DNA from: Deltaproteobacteria bacterium
GTDB taxonomy: Bacteria > Desulfobacterota > Binatia > Binatales > Binataceae
Length of the DNA: 64,000 nt
Assembly (NCBI GenBank): GCA_019237115.1
Contig: JAFAHS010000249.1
Location: 22,160-86,159 of the forward strand
Direction: 5' to 3'
Of the stretch, positions 49,207-57,901 are shown piece by piece. Position numbers and translations under genes: made by a program. The stretch's first letter is position 1. Every line of letters begins with the position of its first letter. The notes under the pieces are model-generated. The model searched no databases and was not told where the DNA came from. It worked only from the letters and a program-made list of their open reading frames with translations.

Positions 49207-50853
49207 ATGCGCGAGGTCGGTGATCTGCCCGGGCAGTACCGCGCGGTTCACGCGCTGAACCGGCTCGGGTTCGGGCCACGTCCGGGAGACGTGGCTCGAC
49301 TTAATGACCAGGGCATCGACCGGTACATCCACGAGCAGCTGCATCCGGAGTCGATACCCATCCCGGAGGGCCTGGTAGGCCAGGTCGCCTCCTATCGGAC
49401 CCTGCATATGACTCCGATGGCGTTATTTCGCGAGTTTCAACTCCCGGTCATGCAAGCCCGTCGCGAAAACCGGGGCGCGGACCCGGCAACCCTCAAAACC
49501 GCGGTCAAGGACGAGCGGGTTCGCGCCCGGATCGTGATGCGCGAAGCGGTCGAAGCACGCCTGCTCCGCGCAATCCAAGGCCCGCGCCAGCTGCAGGAGG
49601 TGATGACCGCCTTCTGGTTCAACCATTTCAATGTGTTCGCCGCAAAGGGCCTCGATAACATCTGGACCGGTTCCTTCGAGGAAACCGCGATTCGTCCTCA
49701 CACCCTGGGCAGGTTCCGCGCACTGCTCGGCGCCACCGCCAGGCATCCGGCGATGCTCTTCTACCTCGACAACTGGCAGAACAGCGCGCCGCACGGCGCG
49801 GGATCCAGAGGGAAGTTCGAAGGCCTCAACGAAAATTATGCGCGCGAGCTGATGGAACTCCACACCATGGGAGTGAATGGCGGCTACACGCAGCAGGATG
49901 TTATAGCGCTCGCACATATCCTGACTGGCTGGGGCCTCCCCAAGGCCCGCGCTGAACAGTCCGGACCGGGCGCGCGGCCGCCCGGGCAGGTGCGCTTCGC
50001 GCCGTTTCAGCGATTTCCGCGTCCGCGATGGCTCAACCCCGAGGGCCGGGTCGCGGCGGACCCAAGCGGCTTCTACTTCGACGCGAGCCGCCACGACTTT
50101 GGCCCCAAAATCTTCCTGGGCCGCCACTTCGCCGGTTCCGGAATCCAGGAAGGAGAGGACGCGCTCGATATGCTGGCGCGCCACCCGGCTACCGCGCACC
50201 ACCTGAGCTATCAACTCGCGCAGTACTTCGTGGCCGACGACCCTCCCAAACCGCTCGTCGAGCGTATGGCGCTTCGCTTTCTGGAAACCGACGGGGAGAT
50301 TCGCGAGGTGTTGGCGGCAATTTTCGCATCCCCGGAATTCTGGGATCGCCGATACTACGCGGTGAAATTCAAAAGCCCTTATGAGTACATAGTGTCGAGC
50401 GTCCGCGCGGCGAACGTCGCGGTCCGCAACTATCGGCCGCTGTATGGGACCATGCAGCTGCTGGGCATGCCGCTCTACGGCTGCCAGACGCCGAACGGCT
50501 ACTCAAACACCCGCGACGCGTGGCTCAATCCCGACGCGATGATGACGCGGCTCAGCTTTGCGACCGCACTCGGCTCGGGGAACCTGCCGCTCGATCGACC
50601 GCCGTTCGAGGAGGATGAATCCGCCAGGGGCGCGCCGGTGCGTCCGGTGGTTTCGCGAAACGGCGGAGCGGACCGCGTCAAGATCAACTACCAACCGGAG
50701 AAACCGAGCCGGATGGCGGCGCCGGATGCGACCGTGCTCGTGCAGGGGTTGGGTGGTCCCTTTTCTGCGTCGACCCGCGCGGCTATCGAGGCGGCGCCGG
50801 CCCCGCTGCACGCAGCGCTGGTCCTCGGCAGCCCCGAATTCATGATGCGATAA
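49207..50853 (+). CDS. DUF1800 family protein
   Basis: 548 residues from MREVGDLPGQYRAVHALNRLGFGPRPGDVARL, the typical DUF1800 opening. Further hallmarks are FWFNHFNVFAAKG, LYYDN-like FYLDNWQNS, NENYARELMELHTMGVNGGYTQQDVIALAHILTGWGL and FDASRHDFGPKIFLGRHF. DUF1800 proteins nearly always sit next to a DUF1501 protein, as here, and are thought to act in the cell envelope or with secreted material, but no activity is known. No clear signal peptide is seen. The C-terminal region has the usual YEYIVSSVRA helix. Confidence 0.9.
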   Translation: MREVGDLPGQYRAVHALNRLGFGPRPGDVARLNDQGIDRYIHEQLHPESIPIPEGLVGQVASYRTLHMTPMALFREFQLPVMQARRENRGADPATLKTAVKDERVRARIVMREAVEARLLRAIQGPRQLQEVMTAFWFNHFNVFAAKGLDNIWTGSFEETAIRPHTLGRFRALLGATARHPAMLFYLDNWQNSAPHGAGSRGKFEGLNENYARELMELHTMGVNGGYTQQDVIALAHILTGWGLPKARAEQSGPGARPPGQVRFAPFQRFPRPRWLNPEGRVAADPSGFYFDASRHDFGPKIFLGRHFAGSGIQEGEDALDMLARHPATAHHLSYQLAQYFVADDPPKPLVERMALRFLETDGEIREVLAAIFASPEFWDRRYYAVKFKSPYEYIVSSVRAANVAVRNYRPLYGTMQLLGMPLYGCQTPNGYSNTRDAWLNPDAMMTRLSFATALGSGNLPLDRPPFEEDESARGAPVRPVVSRNGGADRVKINYQPEKPSRMAAPDATVLVQGLGGPFSASTRAAIEAAPAPLHAALVLGSPEFMMR

Positions 50854-50867
50854 AGGTGAGGTCCCGC

Positions 50868-52178
50868 ATGAACCCGATCGATGGGAAGCTCCCCGGTACG
50901 CGCTCGAATCGCGTTTCTGGTGCCCGCACCTCCGAGAGCAGGGTCTCGCGCCGTGAATTCATGCACCGTGCGGCGATCCTGTCGGCGGCCGGCGTCGTGC
51001 TGCTGAGCCCGCATGCGTGGGCAGCGGGCGCGGGCGGCGACCGCACAGGCCGCCTGGTTGTGGTCTTTCTGCGTGGCGCGGTCGACGGACTCAACGTGGT
51101 GGTGCCGCACGCCGAGCCCGCCTACTACGATGCGCGCCCCACTATCGCGATCGGAAGGCTCAACAGCGAGGGCGGAGTACGCGACCTCGATGGTTTCTTC
51201 GGATTGCACCCGGCGCTCGCCCCGATGCTGCCGCTGTGGAACGAAGGTACTCTCGCTTTCGTGCACGCCTGCGGCTCGTCCGATCCAACACGTTCGCATT
51301 TCGACGCGCAGGACTACATGGAGAGCGGCACCCCCGGCATCAAGAGCACCCACGACGGATGGCTCAATCGCGTACTCGCGCAGCTTCCCGGAGGACACCC
51401 TCCAACCGAGGCGCTCAGTTTGGGACCCACCCTGCCGCGAATCTTAAGCGGCAAGCTGCCGGTGGCCAACCTGCCCCTGGGACGTGCCGCCACGCGTCCC
51501 TTGCCGCTGGACCGACCAATGGTCGAAACGGCATTTGACCGACTGTACGGCGGCGCGGACTCACTGAGCGTCGCCTACCGGGAAGGCCGCGCCGCGCGCG
51601 CGAAGCTGATGACCGATCTGCAGCGCGATATGACCGAGGCTGATGCGGGGGCCCCGTCGCCGCAGGGATTCTCCGACGACACTGACAGGCTGGCTCATCT
51701 CATCCGCCGCGATCCTTCGATCCGGGTCGCCTTTCTTGCACTCGGCGGATGGGACACGCACGTAAGCCAGGGAGCTGCCCAGGGACAGCTCGCCGCCCAC
51801 CTCGCGCAGCTCGCCGCGGGGTTGTCCGGCTTTGCAAAGGCACTGGGTCCGGAGTATCAGGACACCGTGGTGCTGGTGATTTCGGAGTTCGGACGCACGG
51901 TCAGGGAAAACGGCAACGGCGGAACCGATCACGGGCATGGCAATGTGATGTGGGTGATGGGCGGTCCGGTGCGCGGCGGCAAGATATATGGCCGGTGGCC
52001 CGGCCTGGCGACCTCCGCTCTTTATCAGGAGCGTGACCTCGCGGTTACCACCGATTTTCGCGAACCGATTGGGGCCATCCTCGGGTCGCATCTGGCGCTC
52101 TCCGATGCGCAGGTTGCCCGGGTCTTTCCGGGGAAGCCCGCGGCGGGGAGCTGGCCGGACACGATCATCAGAAGCTGA
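50868..52178 (+). CDS. DUF1501 family protein, Tat-secreted
   Basis: 436 residues with a twin-arginine signal: SRREFM (residues 27-32) followed by a hydrophobic stretch AILSAAGVVLLSPHAWA and cleavage after AWA. The mature domain has VVVFLRGAVDGLNVVVPHAEPAYYDARP and a C-terminal SEFGRTVRENGNGGTDHGHGNVMWVMGG metal-site-like segment, as in alkaline-phosphatase/sulfatase-fold DUF1501 proteins. It is the clear Tat substrate of the window and pairs with DUF1800 upstream (14-bp gap). Shine-Dalgarno GGTGAGG lies just before the ATG. Function unknown. Confidence 0.92.
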   Translation: MNPIDGKLPGTRSNRVSGARTSESRVSRREFMHRAAILSAAGVVLLSPHAWAAGAGGDRTGRLVVVFLRGAVDGLNVVVPHAEPAYYDARPTIAIGRLNSEGGVRDLDGFFGLHPALAPMLPLWNEGTLAFVHACGSSDPTRSHFDAQDYMESGTPGIKSTHDGWLNRVLAQLPGGHPPTEALSLGPTLPRILSGKLPVANLPLGRAATRPLPLDRPMVETAFDRLYGGADSLSVAYREGRAARAKLMTDLQRDMTEADAGAPSPQGFSDDTDRLAHLIRRDPSIRVAFLALGGWDTHVSQGAAQGQLAAHLAQLAAGLSGFAKALGPEYQDTVVLVISEFGRTVRENGNGGTDHGHGNVMWVMGGPVRGGKIYGRWPGLATSALYQERDLAVTTDFREPIGAILGSHLALSDAQVARVFPGKPAAGSWPDTIIRS

Positions 52179-52185
52179 AGACGGT

Positions 52186-52222
52186 GGCGACCGCGCCGTG
52201 TGGGGCGACGCGGTCGCCTTTT
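52186..52222 (+). terminator. Intrinsic terminator after DUF1501
   Basis: GGCGACCGCG (52186-52195) pairs perfectly with CGCGGTCGCC (52209-52218) around a 13-base loop, followed by TTTT. It starts 8 bp after the stop codon. Confidence 0.8.
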
Positions 52223-52233
52223 GGGGGAGTTTC

Positions 52234-52268
52234 GCTGCTCACGTTGCGGGGAGGGGTTCGTGAGCAGC
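52234..52268. repeat. Second inverted repeat (GCTGCTCACG/CGTGAGCAGC)
   Basis: 10-bp perfect arms around a 15-base loop, 12 bp after the terminator. No T-run follows in the plus direction. It may be an extra processing or termination structure, or an element acting on the other strand. Confidence 0.4.
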
Positions 52269-52593
52269 ACGGGTCCAGCCCCGTCCGAAGGGAGCGCGGG
52301 GAGGGCTCGCATTGGGCTCCATCCGGACCGCGTCCAACACTTGTTGGGAGCTTACCGCGTTGCAATCTAGCTTGCGCACGCCCTTGCATCATCAACGCAC
52401 GATTAGCTGCGTATTAAATCGCACCGACCTATCCACAGAGGCTGTCGTGACCGAATCGGCACTCGTCGAAAGCTCTTTAAAATTACGTGACTTGGACCTC
52501 TGCTCGCGCAGCCGCGCTTGACCTCTCGCAAAGGATCCCGGCTCTCGCCTCCCCCCTTTGCGCCGCACCCGTCCCGGAGGCGAAGATGCCCGT

Positions 52594-54222
52594 ATGGAAT
52601 ATGAATTGATCGTGCGCGGCGGCACCGTGGTTGACGGCTCGGGCGCGCCACGATTTCAGGCCGACCTCGCGATCGACGCGGGGCGCATTGCCGAAGTGAT
52701 CGCCGACCAGGAGTCCGACCAGGCAAGCGCTGTGCGGGAAATCGATGCGCGCGGCCTCGTCGTCTCGCCCGGGTTCATCGACCTGCATTCTCACTCGGAC
52801 TGGGTCGCGCCGATTGTGGAACACGCCGCGATTCTCAAGCCCTTCCTGATGCAGGGCGTCACCACCTTCGTGGGCGGGAACTGCGGGTTTTCGGTCGCGC
52901 CGGTTCGCGCGCGGGCGCGCCAGATGCTCGACGAATCGGGACAGATGCTGTCGGAGCGCAAGTTCGCGTGGAACTGGCAGGAGGTGTCCGAGTTCGCGGC
53001 GCACTTGAAGCGCCAGGGCATGGCACTCAACATGGCACAGCTCGCCGGTCATGGAAGCATTCGTCTGTGCGTGATGGGGGCGGACGCGGGCGAGCCGTCA
53101 CCCGAGCAACTTCGCGAGATGCAGGCAATGCTCGAGCGCGCGATGGCCGATGGCGCGGTCGGCCTCTCGACCGGGCTCGGGTACTTTCCCGGCATGATCG
53201 CCAAGCCCAGGGAGCTGGCCGCCATGGCTCGGGTTGCGGGCGCCGCTGGCGGGGTGCTCACCTCGCATCTGCGCGCCTATTCGACGCGTTCGCTCTTCTT
53301 CCAAAGCGAGGTTCCGCACAATCTGCTCGCGGTGCGCGAGATGGTTGAAGTTGCGCGGGAGGCGAGCGTGCCGCTGCAGATTTCGCACCTGATTTTCGTG
53401 GGTCGTCGCACCTGGCCCACCGCGAGTGAGACGCTGGCGGACATCGAACGTGCCGCCGGTGACGGTGTCGACGTTGCTTTCGACACCTTCCCCTACACCT
53501 GCGGCAACACGACCATTCGGGTGATTTTCCCCGCGTGGTCGCAACCTCGCCTGGAGGAATTGCTGGACCGCACCGACGGGTGGGCGCAGTTGCGCGATGG
53601 ATTTCAGCCGCTGCGCGCCTTCATCGCCGAAGCCGTGCAGTTGATGTGGGCGGTCAAGCCCGAGTTGGCCCACCTGGAAGGAAAATTCTTCGGCGAGATA
53701 GGCGATGCGATGAAGCTCGACCCGGTCGAGGCGTATCTGACCATTGCGCGCGAGAGCGGAACTCGCGCTCGCGTGCTCAATCACTTGTACAGCGGCGACG
53801 ACGACGGCAACGAGGAGGCATTGCGCGCCGCGATGAGCCATCGCCTGAATGCTTTCGAGATGGACACCATCCTGACTTCGCGCGGCCATCACAATCCCGC
53901 GAGCTTCGGCACCTACCCACGCATCTTGGGCTACTACGTCCGCGAGCTGGGCCTTTTGCGATTGGAAGATGCCATCTACAAGATGACCGGCATGGCAGCG
54001 CAGCGAATGCACCTCAAGGAACGGGGCCTGGTGCGCAAGGGCTACGCCGCGGATCTCTGTATCTTTGATCCCGCAACCATCGGCTGCGCGGCCGACTCCC
54101 GGCTACCCGACCAGCACCCGGCGGGAATCCAGCATCTGCTGGTTAACGGACGCGCCCTGATTGAAAACGGGAAATGGTGCGGGGATGGCGTTCTGGCGGG
54201 CCAGTGGCTCGCGCGCGCGTAG
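52594..54222 (+). CDS. N-acyl-D-amino-acid deacylase-like amidohydrolase
   Basis: 542 residues from MEYELIVRGGTVVDGSGAPRFQADLAI. The D-aminoacylase-type motifs are GFIDLHSHSDW (HxH), TTFVGGNCGFSVAP, GHGSIRL, GLSTGLGYFPG, VLTSHLRAYS and PLQISHLIFVG. The metal-dependent barrel and small beta-barrel are both present, and LKERGLVRKGYAADLCIFDPATIG closes the sandwich. Enzymes of this group deacylate N-acyl-D-amino acids or hydrolyse dihydropyrimidine-like and cyclic amide compounds. The start is chosen from the family N-terminus. Confidence 0.92.
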   Translation: MEYELIVRGGTVVDGSGAPRFQADLAIDAGRIAEVIADQESDQASAVREIDARGLVVSPGFIDLHSHSDWVAPIVEHAAILKPFLMQGVTTFVGGNCGFSVAPVRARARQMLDESGQMLSERKFAWNWQEVSEFAAHLKRQGMALNMAQLAGHGSIRLCVMGADAGEPSPEQLREMQAMLERAMADGAVGLSTGLGYFPGMIAKPRELAAMARVAGAAGGVLTSHLRAYSTRSLFFQSEVPHNLLAVREMVEVAREASVPLQISHLIFVGRRTWPTASETLADIERAAGDGVDVAFDTFPYTCGNTTIRVIFPAWSQPRLEELLDRTDGWAQLRDGFQPLRAFIAEAVQLMWAVKPELAHLEGKFFGEIGDAMKLDPVEAYLTIARESGTRARVLNHLYSGDDDGNEEALRAAMSHRLNAFEMDTILTSRGHHNPASFGTYPRILGYYVRELGLLRLEDAIYKMTGMAAQRMHLKERGLVRKGYAADLCIFDPATIGCAADSRLPDQHPAGIQHLLVNGRALIENGKWCGDGVLAGQWLARA

Positions 54223-54300
54223 CAACTCTCAGCGATCGCCAGGAGTGGGTCCTGGAAATCCGCGCACGCCTCCCTAAAGCCTGCCGACTTTCGGGTCTTC

Positions 54301-55107
54301 CTAGCGAGACATGTTCTGGATCTGCTGGTCGACCTCGCGAAGCTTGGCCAGTTTCTGGTCGGTGGGCGTCACGCCGCTGGGCTTCTTTTGTGCAAACTCC
54401 GCTTCGCCATGCTGCCTTGGCAGCTCTCCGTCGATCTTCTGCAGTGCTTCCTTGGACAGGCGCCGCACCATCGGGCTCGGATCCTCGTCGGTCAACTTGA
54501 TCAGCATAGGCGTCGCCTTGTCGTTGCCGATCTCACCAAGTGCGAAGACCGCGGTTCCGCGACCCTGATCGTCGGACTCTTCCTGCAGGTACTGAATGAT
54601 CGGGAGGGTACCCTGCGCGTCGCCGATTCTGCCCAGGGCGGCGACCGCGTGCAGGCGCACTGCGGGCTCGGTGGAACGCAGGAAGAGCATCTGCGAGATC
54701 GGCTCCACCGCCGAATTGGTCTCCCGATAGCCGAGCAGGTCGAGGTCTTTCATCTTCACTCGAATGTCGGGATCGGAAAGATACTCGATCAAAAGCCGAT
54801 CGGCGTCCGGATCCTCCACGTTGCGCAACTTGTTAAGTTCCTGAACGCGCACGTTTGGGTCGGCATCCTTCAAGCCCAGCTTCACATCTTTGACGATCTT
54901 AAATTGAGATTCCTTGTCGGCGCGCGCGGTGATGTCGTCGATGCCTGCCTTGGTTATTCCCTGGTGCATCATCGGGCTGTTGGCGAGCGCGCTTCCCAGT
55001 CCCTGCCCGCCGTAGCTCTCACCCGATTGTGCGCGCGACGTAGCGGGCAGCGCCACGGCGAGTGCACAAATTGCCGCCGCGGCGAAAATAAACCGACTCT
55101 TCGACAT
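54301..55107 (-). CDS. Exported HEAT-repeat protein
   Basis: 268 residues with a signal peptide (MSKSRFIFAAAAICALAVALPATSRAQS). The mature part holds HEAT-like helical repeats, for example DADPNVRVQELNKLRNVEDPDADRLLIEYLSDPDIRVKMKDLDLL, STEPAVRLHAVAALGRIGDAQGTLPIIQYLQ and TAVFALGEIGNDKATPMLIKLTDEDPSPMVRRLSKEALQKI. The first approximately 50 mature residues (GQGLGSALANSPMMHQ...) are not repeated. HEAT arrays usually mediate protein-protein contacts. It is probably periplasmic. Divergent from the DUF3108 gene with about 33 bp between, so the two may share a promoter region. Confidence 0.82.
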   Translation of the reverse strand: MSKSRFIFAAAAICALAVALPATSRAQSGESYGGQGLGSALANSPMMHQGITKAGIDDITARADKESQFKIVKDVKLGLKDADPNVRVQELNKLRNVEDPDADRLLIEYLSDPDIRVKMKDLDLLGYRETNSAVEPISQMLFLRSTEPAVRLHAVAALGRIGDAQGTLPIIQYLQEESDDQGRGTAVFALGEIGNDKATPMLIKLTDEDPSPMVRRLSKEALQKIDGELPRQHGEAEFAQKKPSGVTPTDQKLAKLREVDQQIQNMSR

Positions 55108-55140
55108 TTCCTGGCCCTCCGCGATAGGTCAGAATTATTC

Positions 55141-56103
55141 GTGATCGTGATCTTGATTGCAAGCAAGCGTCGGTCCGGCCCAGTGCAAAAGGTCCGCAAA
55201 ATCAAGGCTCTGGCACTATTGGTCTGGCTGACCGCATCGCTGGTGGTGGGCCCGACCCGGACCCGCGCGGCCGACCAATCGGCTTCGCCCGAAAATGGCG
55301 CGATCGCTTCGAATCGAAAAATCCATCGGCGCAAATCTGCCGCCGCGCCGACCCCGCTCGCGCTGCCCGCCGATGTGAAAGTGCCCAGTTACACTCCCGG
55401 TTTTTTCCCCTTTCACGACGGCGAGCGGCTGGTCTATGAAGCTTCGTGGCTCGGAATTCCGGCGGCGCGTGGTTGGTTCGAGCTGCATCGCAATAGGAAG
55501 GACCCTTCGCTGTGGAACATCGAGGCCTGGATCGAGACCAACAAGGTCGTCGACCTGGTGTTCCGCATGCGCGACTATATGCGCGAACGGGTGGCGGTCG
55601 ACTCTCTGAAAGCGCAGGACATCTACCAGGTTCAGCACGAGAACCAGCGCGCCAACGAATACACCATCACCTTCGATAACAAGAACAATCTGGTTGTCTC
55701 GACCAAAAAAAACCCCACCGAGACCGAGACCCACGAATTCATTTCCAGCGATCCGTTTGGGCCTATCTCCGGCGCAATGATGGCGCTCAGCCAGGACCTC
55801 GCTCCCGGGCGCCGGTATCTGTTTGACGTGTTCTCCGGCACCAACCGGTACGTTTTCGACTTCAACGTGCAAGGCAGGGAACGGGTGGTGGTGCCGGTTG
55901 GTTCCTACGACGCGCTCAAGGTCTCGCCCGGCATCGTCTACCTGAGTAACGGCAAGCTTCGCAAACAGGCCCGCGAAACCACCGTGTGGATTAGCGCCGA
56001 CAAGGGCCATCTGCCGCTGCGCATGGAGGCCGCGACCTTTATCGGCGCGGTCCGCGCCGACCTGGTTCAAATCGACGGGCCGCCACCGGTACGCGAGGAA
56101 TAG
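55141..56103 (+). CDS. DUF3108 domain exported protein
   Basis: About 320 residues if started at GTG 55141; GTG at 55183 (VQKVRKIKALALLVWLTASLVVG) is also possible and gives a more typical signal peptide. The DUF3108 domain starts with YTPGFFPFHDGERLVYEASWLGIPAARGWFEL and contains FRMRDYMRERV, QANEYT-like segments and GPISGAMMALSQDLAPGRRYLFDVFSGTNRYVFDF, ending in VWISADKGHLPLRMEAATFIGAVRADLVQI. DUF3108 proteins are predicted periplasmic lipid- or polymer-associated beta proteins of unknown role. The frame stays open far upstream antisense to the HEAT gene, which is not counted as coding. Confidence 0.82.
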   Translation: MIVILIASKRRSGPVQKVRKIKALALLVWLTASLVVGPTRTRAADQSASPENGAIASNRKIHRRKSAAAPTPLALPADVKVPSYTPGFFPFHDGERLVYEASWLGIPAARGWFELHRNRKDPSLWNIEAWIETNKVVDLVFRMRDYMRERVAVDSLKAQDIYQVQHENQRANEYTITFDNKNNLVVSTKKNPTETETHEFISSDPFGPISGAMMALSQDLAPGRRYLFDVFSGTNRYVFDFNVQGRERVVVPVGSYDALKVSPGIVYLSNGKLRKQARETTVWISADKGHLPLRMEAATFIGAVRADLVQIDGPPPVREE

Positions 56104-56176
56104 TCGGCGGGCGCCTCGGGGGGACTGGCCCTCCCGCGGTGCGCTCTTCTATGCTGCCAGAGTCGAGGACACTCAA

Positions 56177-56776
56177 ATGGGAAAGAACCTGGAATTCTTC
56201 TACGATTGCTCGAGCCCCTGGACTTACCTGGCGTTCAGCAGGATCGAAGACGTGGCGCGCCGCCACAACGCCAACCTGCTGTGGAGACCGTTCCTGGTCG
56301 GCGGGGTTTTCAACACCGTCAATCCCAGCGTGTACGAGAGCCGCGCCAACCCGGTAAAAGTCAAGGCCCGCTACTATTCGAAGGATCTGCAGGACTGGGC
56401 GCGCTTCTACGGACTCAAGATCGGCAATCCGTCGGTCTTTCCGGTGAACTCCGTAAAAGCCATGCGCGGCGCGTTGGTCGCCGAAGAGCATGGCAAGATC
56501 TCGCCCTACTCGCGGCGGGTGTTTGAAAGCTATTGGGGCGCCGATCGCGACATCAGTCAGGACGATGTATTGCGCGACATCGTGCACGAAGTCGGCCTCG
56601 ACGAAAAGGAATACTTCGCGAAAATAGCCTCCCCCGATTACAAGGCCAGGCTACGCGGCAATACCGAGCAGCTGATCGAGCGCGGCGGTTTCGGCTCGCC
56701 TTCGATTTTCGTGGACGGCGTCATGTTTTTCGGCAACGACCGCCTGCCGCTGGTCGAGTGGGAGCTGGACAAGTAG
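56177..56776 (+). CDS. DsbA-family 2-hydroxychromene-2-carboxylate isomerase-like protein
   Basis: 199 residues of the DsbA/kappa-GST family. The N-terminal thioredoxin strand and active site is LEFFYDCSSPWTYLAFSRIEDVARRH (Ser in place of the CxxC), and the C-terminal FGSPSIFVDGVMFFGNDRLPLVEW is the conserved cis-Pro and end helix. HCCA isomerase uses glutathione as cofactor in naphthalene breakdown, but many family members act on other substrates. It is cytoplasmic. The gene is separate from its neighbours by short gaps. Confidence 0.92.
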   Translation: MGKNLEFFYDCSSPWTYLAFSRIEDVARRHNANLLWRPFLVGGVFNTVNPSVYESRANPVKVKARYYSKDLQDWARFYGLKIGNPSVFPVNSVKAMRGALVAEEHGKISPYSRRVFESYWGADRDISQDDVLRDIVHEVGLDEKEYFAKIASPDYKARLRGNTEQLIERGGFGSPSIFVDGVMFFGNDRLPLVEWELDK

Positions 56777-56794
56777 GCAGCCACGCCGCTGCGC

Positions 56795-57415
56795 GTGTTC
56801 GCGGGTTTCGTGACCCGATTTGAGCAGAGCTTCGCTTCGCTCCCTGACAAGGTCCGAATCTTCCTTGCGATTCGGGTCGGTGATGACGTTGAAGCGGCGA
56901 TCTATCGCTTAATCGAAGAGTTGCGCGCACCCAACGACGGCGTAGCCTGGGCGCGACGCGACAAACTGCATGTGACGCTCAAGTTTCTCGGCACCGCGAT
57001 CGACTCTGCCAGGCTTGCTCCGCTGGCCGAAGCCGTCGCAGAGGTCAGCAAGGCGGCCGCCGCGTTTCAAGTCCGTACTCGCGGAATCGGCGCCTTTCCG
57101 AACTTGCGCCGCCCACGCGTGTTGTGGACGGGGCTCGAGTCGCAGTTGCTGATTCGCCTGGCATCGCAAATCGAAGACGCGGCAGCGCACCTGGGCTTCG
57201 AACGCGCGGAGCGCCCATGGGCGCCGCATCTGACCATCGCGCGCATCCGCGACCCGCGCAGGGTCAGAAGCCTGCTTGGGCGTTTGCAGGAGGCAAACCA
57301 GAGCGAGTTTGGAGAATCGAGGGTCGGCGAGATTGCCCTGTATCGGAGCCACCTGTCATCGAACGGTTCCACCTACGAACGACTTGCAACCTTTCCCCTG
57401 AGCGGCAGCGAATGA
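56795..57415 (+). CDS. thpR: RNA 2',3'-cyclic phosphodiesterase ThpR
   Basis: 206 residues from a GTG start, with the 2H phosphoesterase motifs HVTLKFLG and HLTIARI and the usual core VRIFLAIRV...GVAWARRDKLH. ThpR opens 2',3'-cyclic phosphates, and the family has been linked to RNA repair or tRNA ligation in vitro. The core begins at about residue 20, so the true start may be a little downstream; no good ATG is available. Lies 18 bp after the isomerase gene. Confidence 0.9.
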   Translation: MFAGFVTRFEQSFASLPDKVRIFLAIRVGDDVEAAIYRLIEELRAPNDGVAWARRDKLHVTLKFLGTAIDSARLAPLAEAVAEVSKAAAAFQVRTRGIGAFPNLRRPRVLWTGLESQLLIRLASQIEDAAAHLGFERAERPWAPHLTIARIRDPRRVRSLLGRLQEANQSEFGESRVGEIALYRSHLSSNGSTYERLATFPLSGSE

Positions 57416-57623
57416 GCGTCTTCAAATCTCCCGTCTAAAGCGCAAAGAGCAACCCTGCTCTCTCCTCTCGCTTAAGCAAGTCTCAGAGGAACCTCGCCGC
57501 CGCGAACCATTGAGCCCGAGACCAAAACGATCAGAACCAGAGCCGCGTTGGCCGCGCGGCGCTTTGGTGGGTCGGATTGGATACTGCGCTGCGATGCGCG
57601 ATAATCATGGCTAAGACCTCGCA

Positions 57624-57893
57624 ATGGCTGAAATCATCGATTTCGCGGAAGCGCTGGCGGAACGTCGGCGCAGTCGCCCGCCGACTCACGAAGATTTGGC
57701 GCGGGCGGTCGAAGTTCTCAAGGCAAGTCTGGTTGCAACCGCACAGGCGCTGGTCGAAGCGCCGCCCGCCGAGCAACCGGAGCTGCTAAGTCGGATCGAG
57801 CGTCTGGCGGCGATGGCGCGCTATGGATTGCGCATGCTCGGTCGCTCGACCGATCCCGGCCTCGATGAACCGCGGCGCGGCCAGTCGCGCTGA
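57624..57893 (+). CDS. Small hypothetical protein (coupled to alpha/beta hydrolase)
   Basis: 89 residues, mostly one long charged and Ala-rich helix (MAEIIDFAEALAERR...EQPELLSRIERLAAMARYGLRMLG). No Cys or signal sequence occurs. It ends 8 bp before the hydrolase start at 57902, suggesting co-translation. A DNA- or protein-binding coiled helix is plausible, but nothing is recognised. Preserved composition and close linkage support a real gene. Confidence 0.55.
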   Translation: MAEIIDFAEALAERRRSRPPTHEDLARAVEVLKASLVATAQALVEAPPAEQPELLSRIERLAAMARYGLRMLGRSTDPGLDEPRRGQSR

Positions 57894-57901
57894 ACCCCTC
57901 G

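Larger units (their letters stand above)
52179..52593. other. Intergenic region after the DUF1501 gene
   Basis: 415 bp without a gene. The left end carries a strong terminator (52186-52222) and a second 10-bp hairpin (52234-52268). The right part is close to the amidohydrolase start and contains GGAGG at 52576-52580. I see no regulator palindrome or repeat in the remaining stretch. Confidence 0.5.

Noticed and set aside
55141..55182. Alternative starts for the DUF3108 gene
   Set aside because: Neither GTG 55141 nor GTG 55183 can be excluded; the upstream open frame back to 54388 was rejected because it is antisense to the HEAT-repeat gene.
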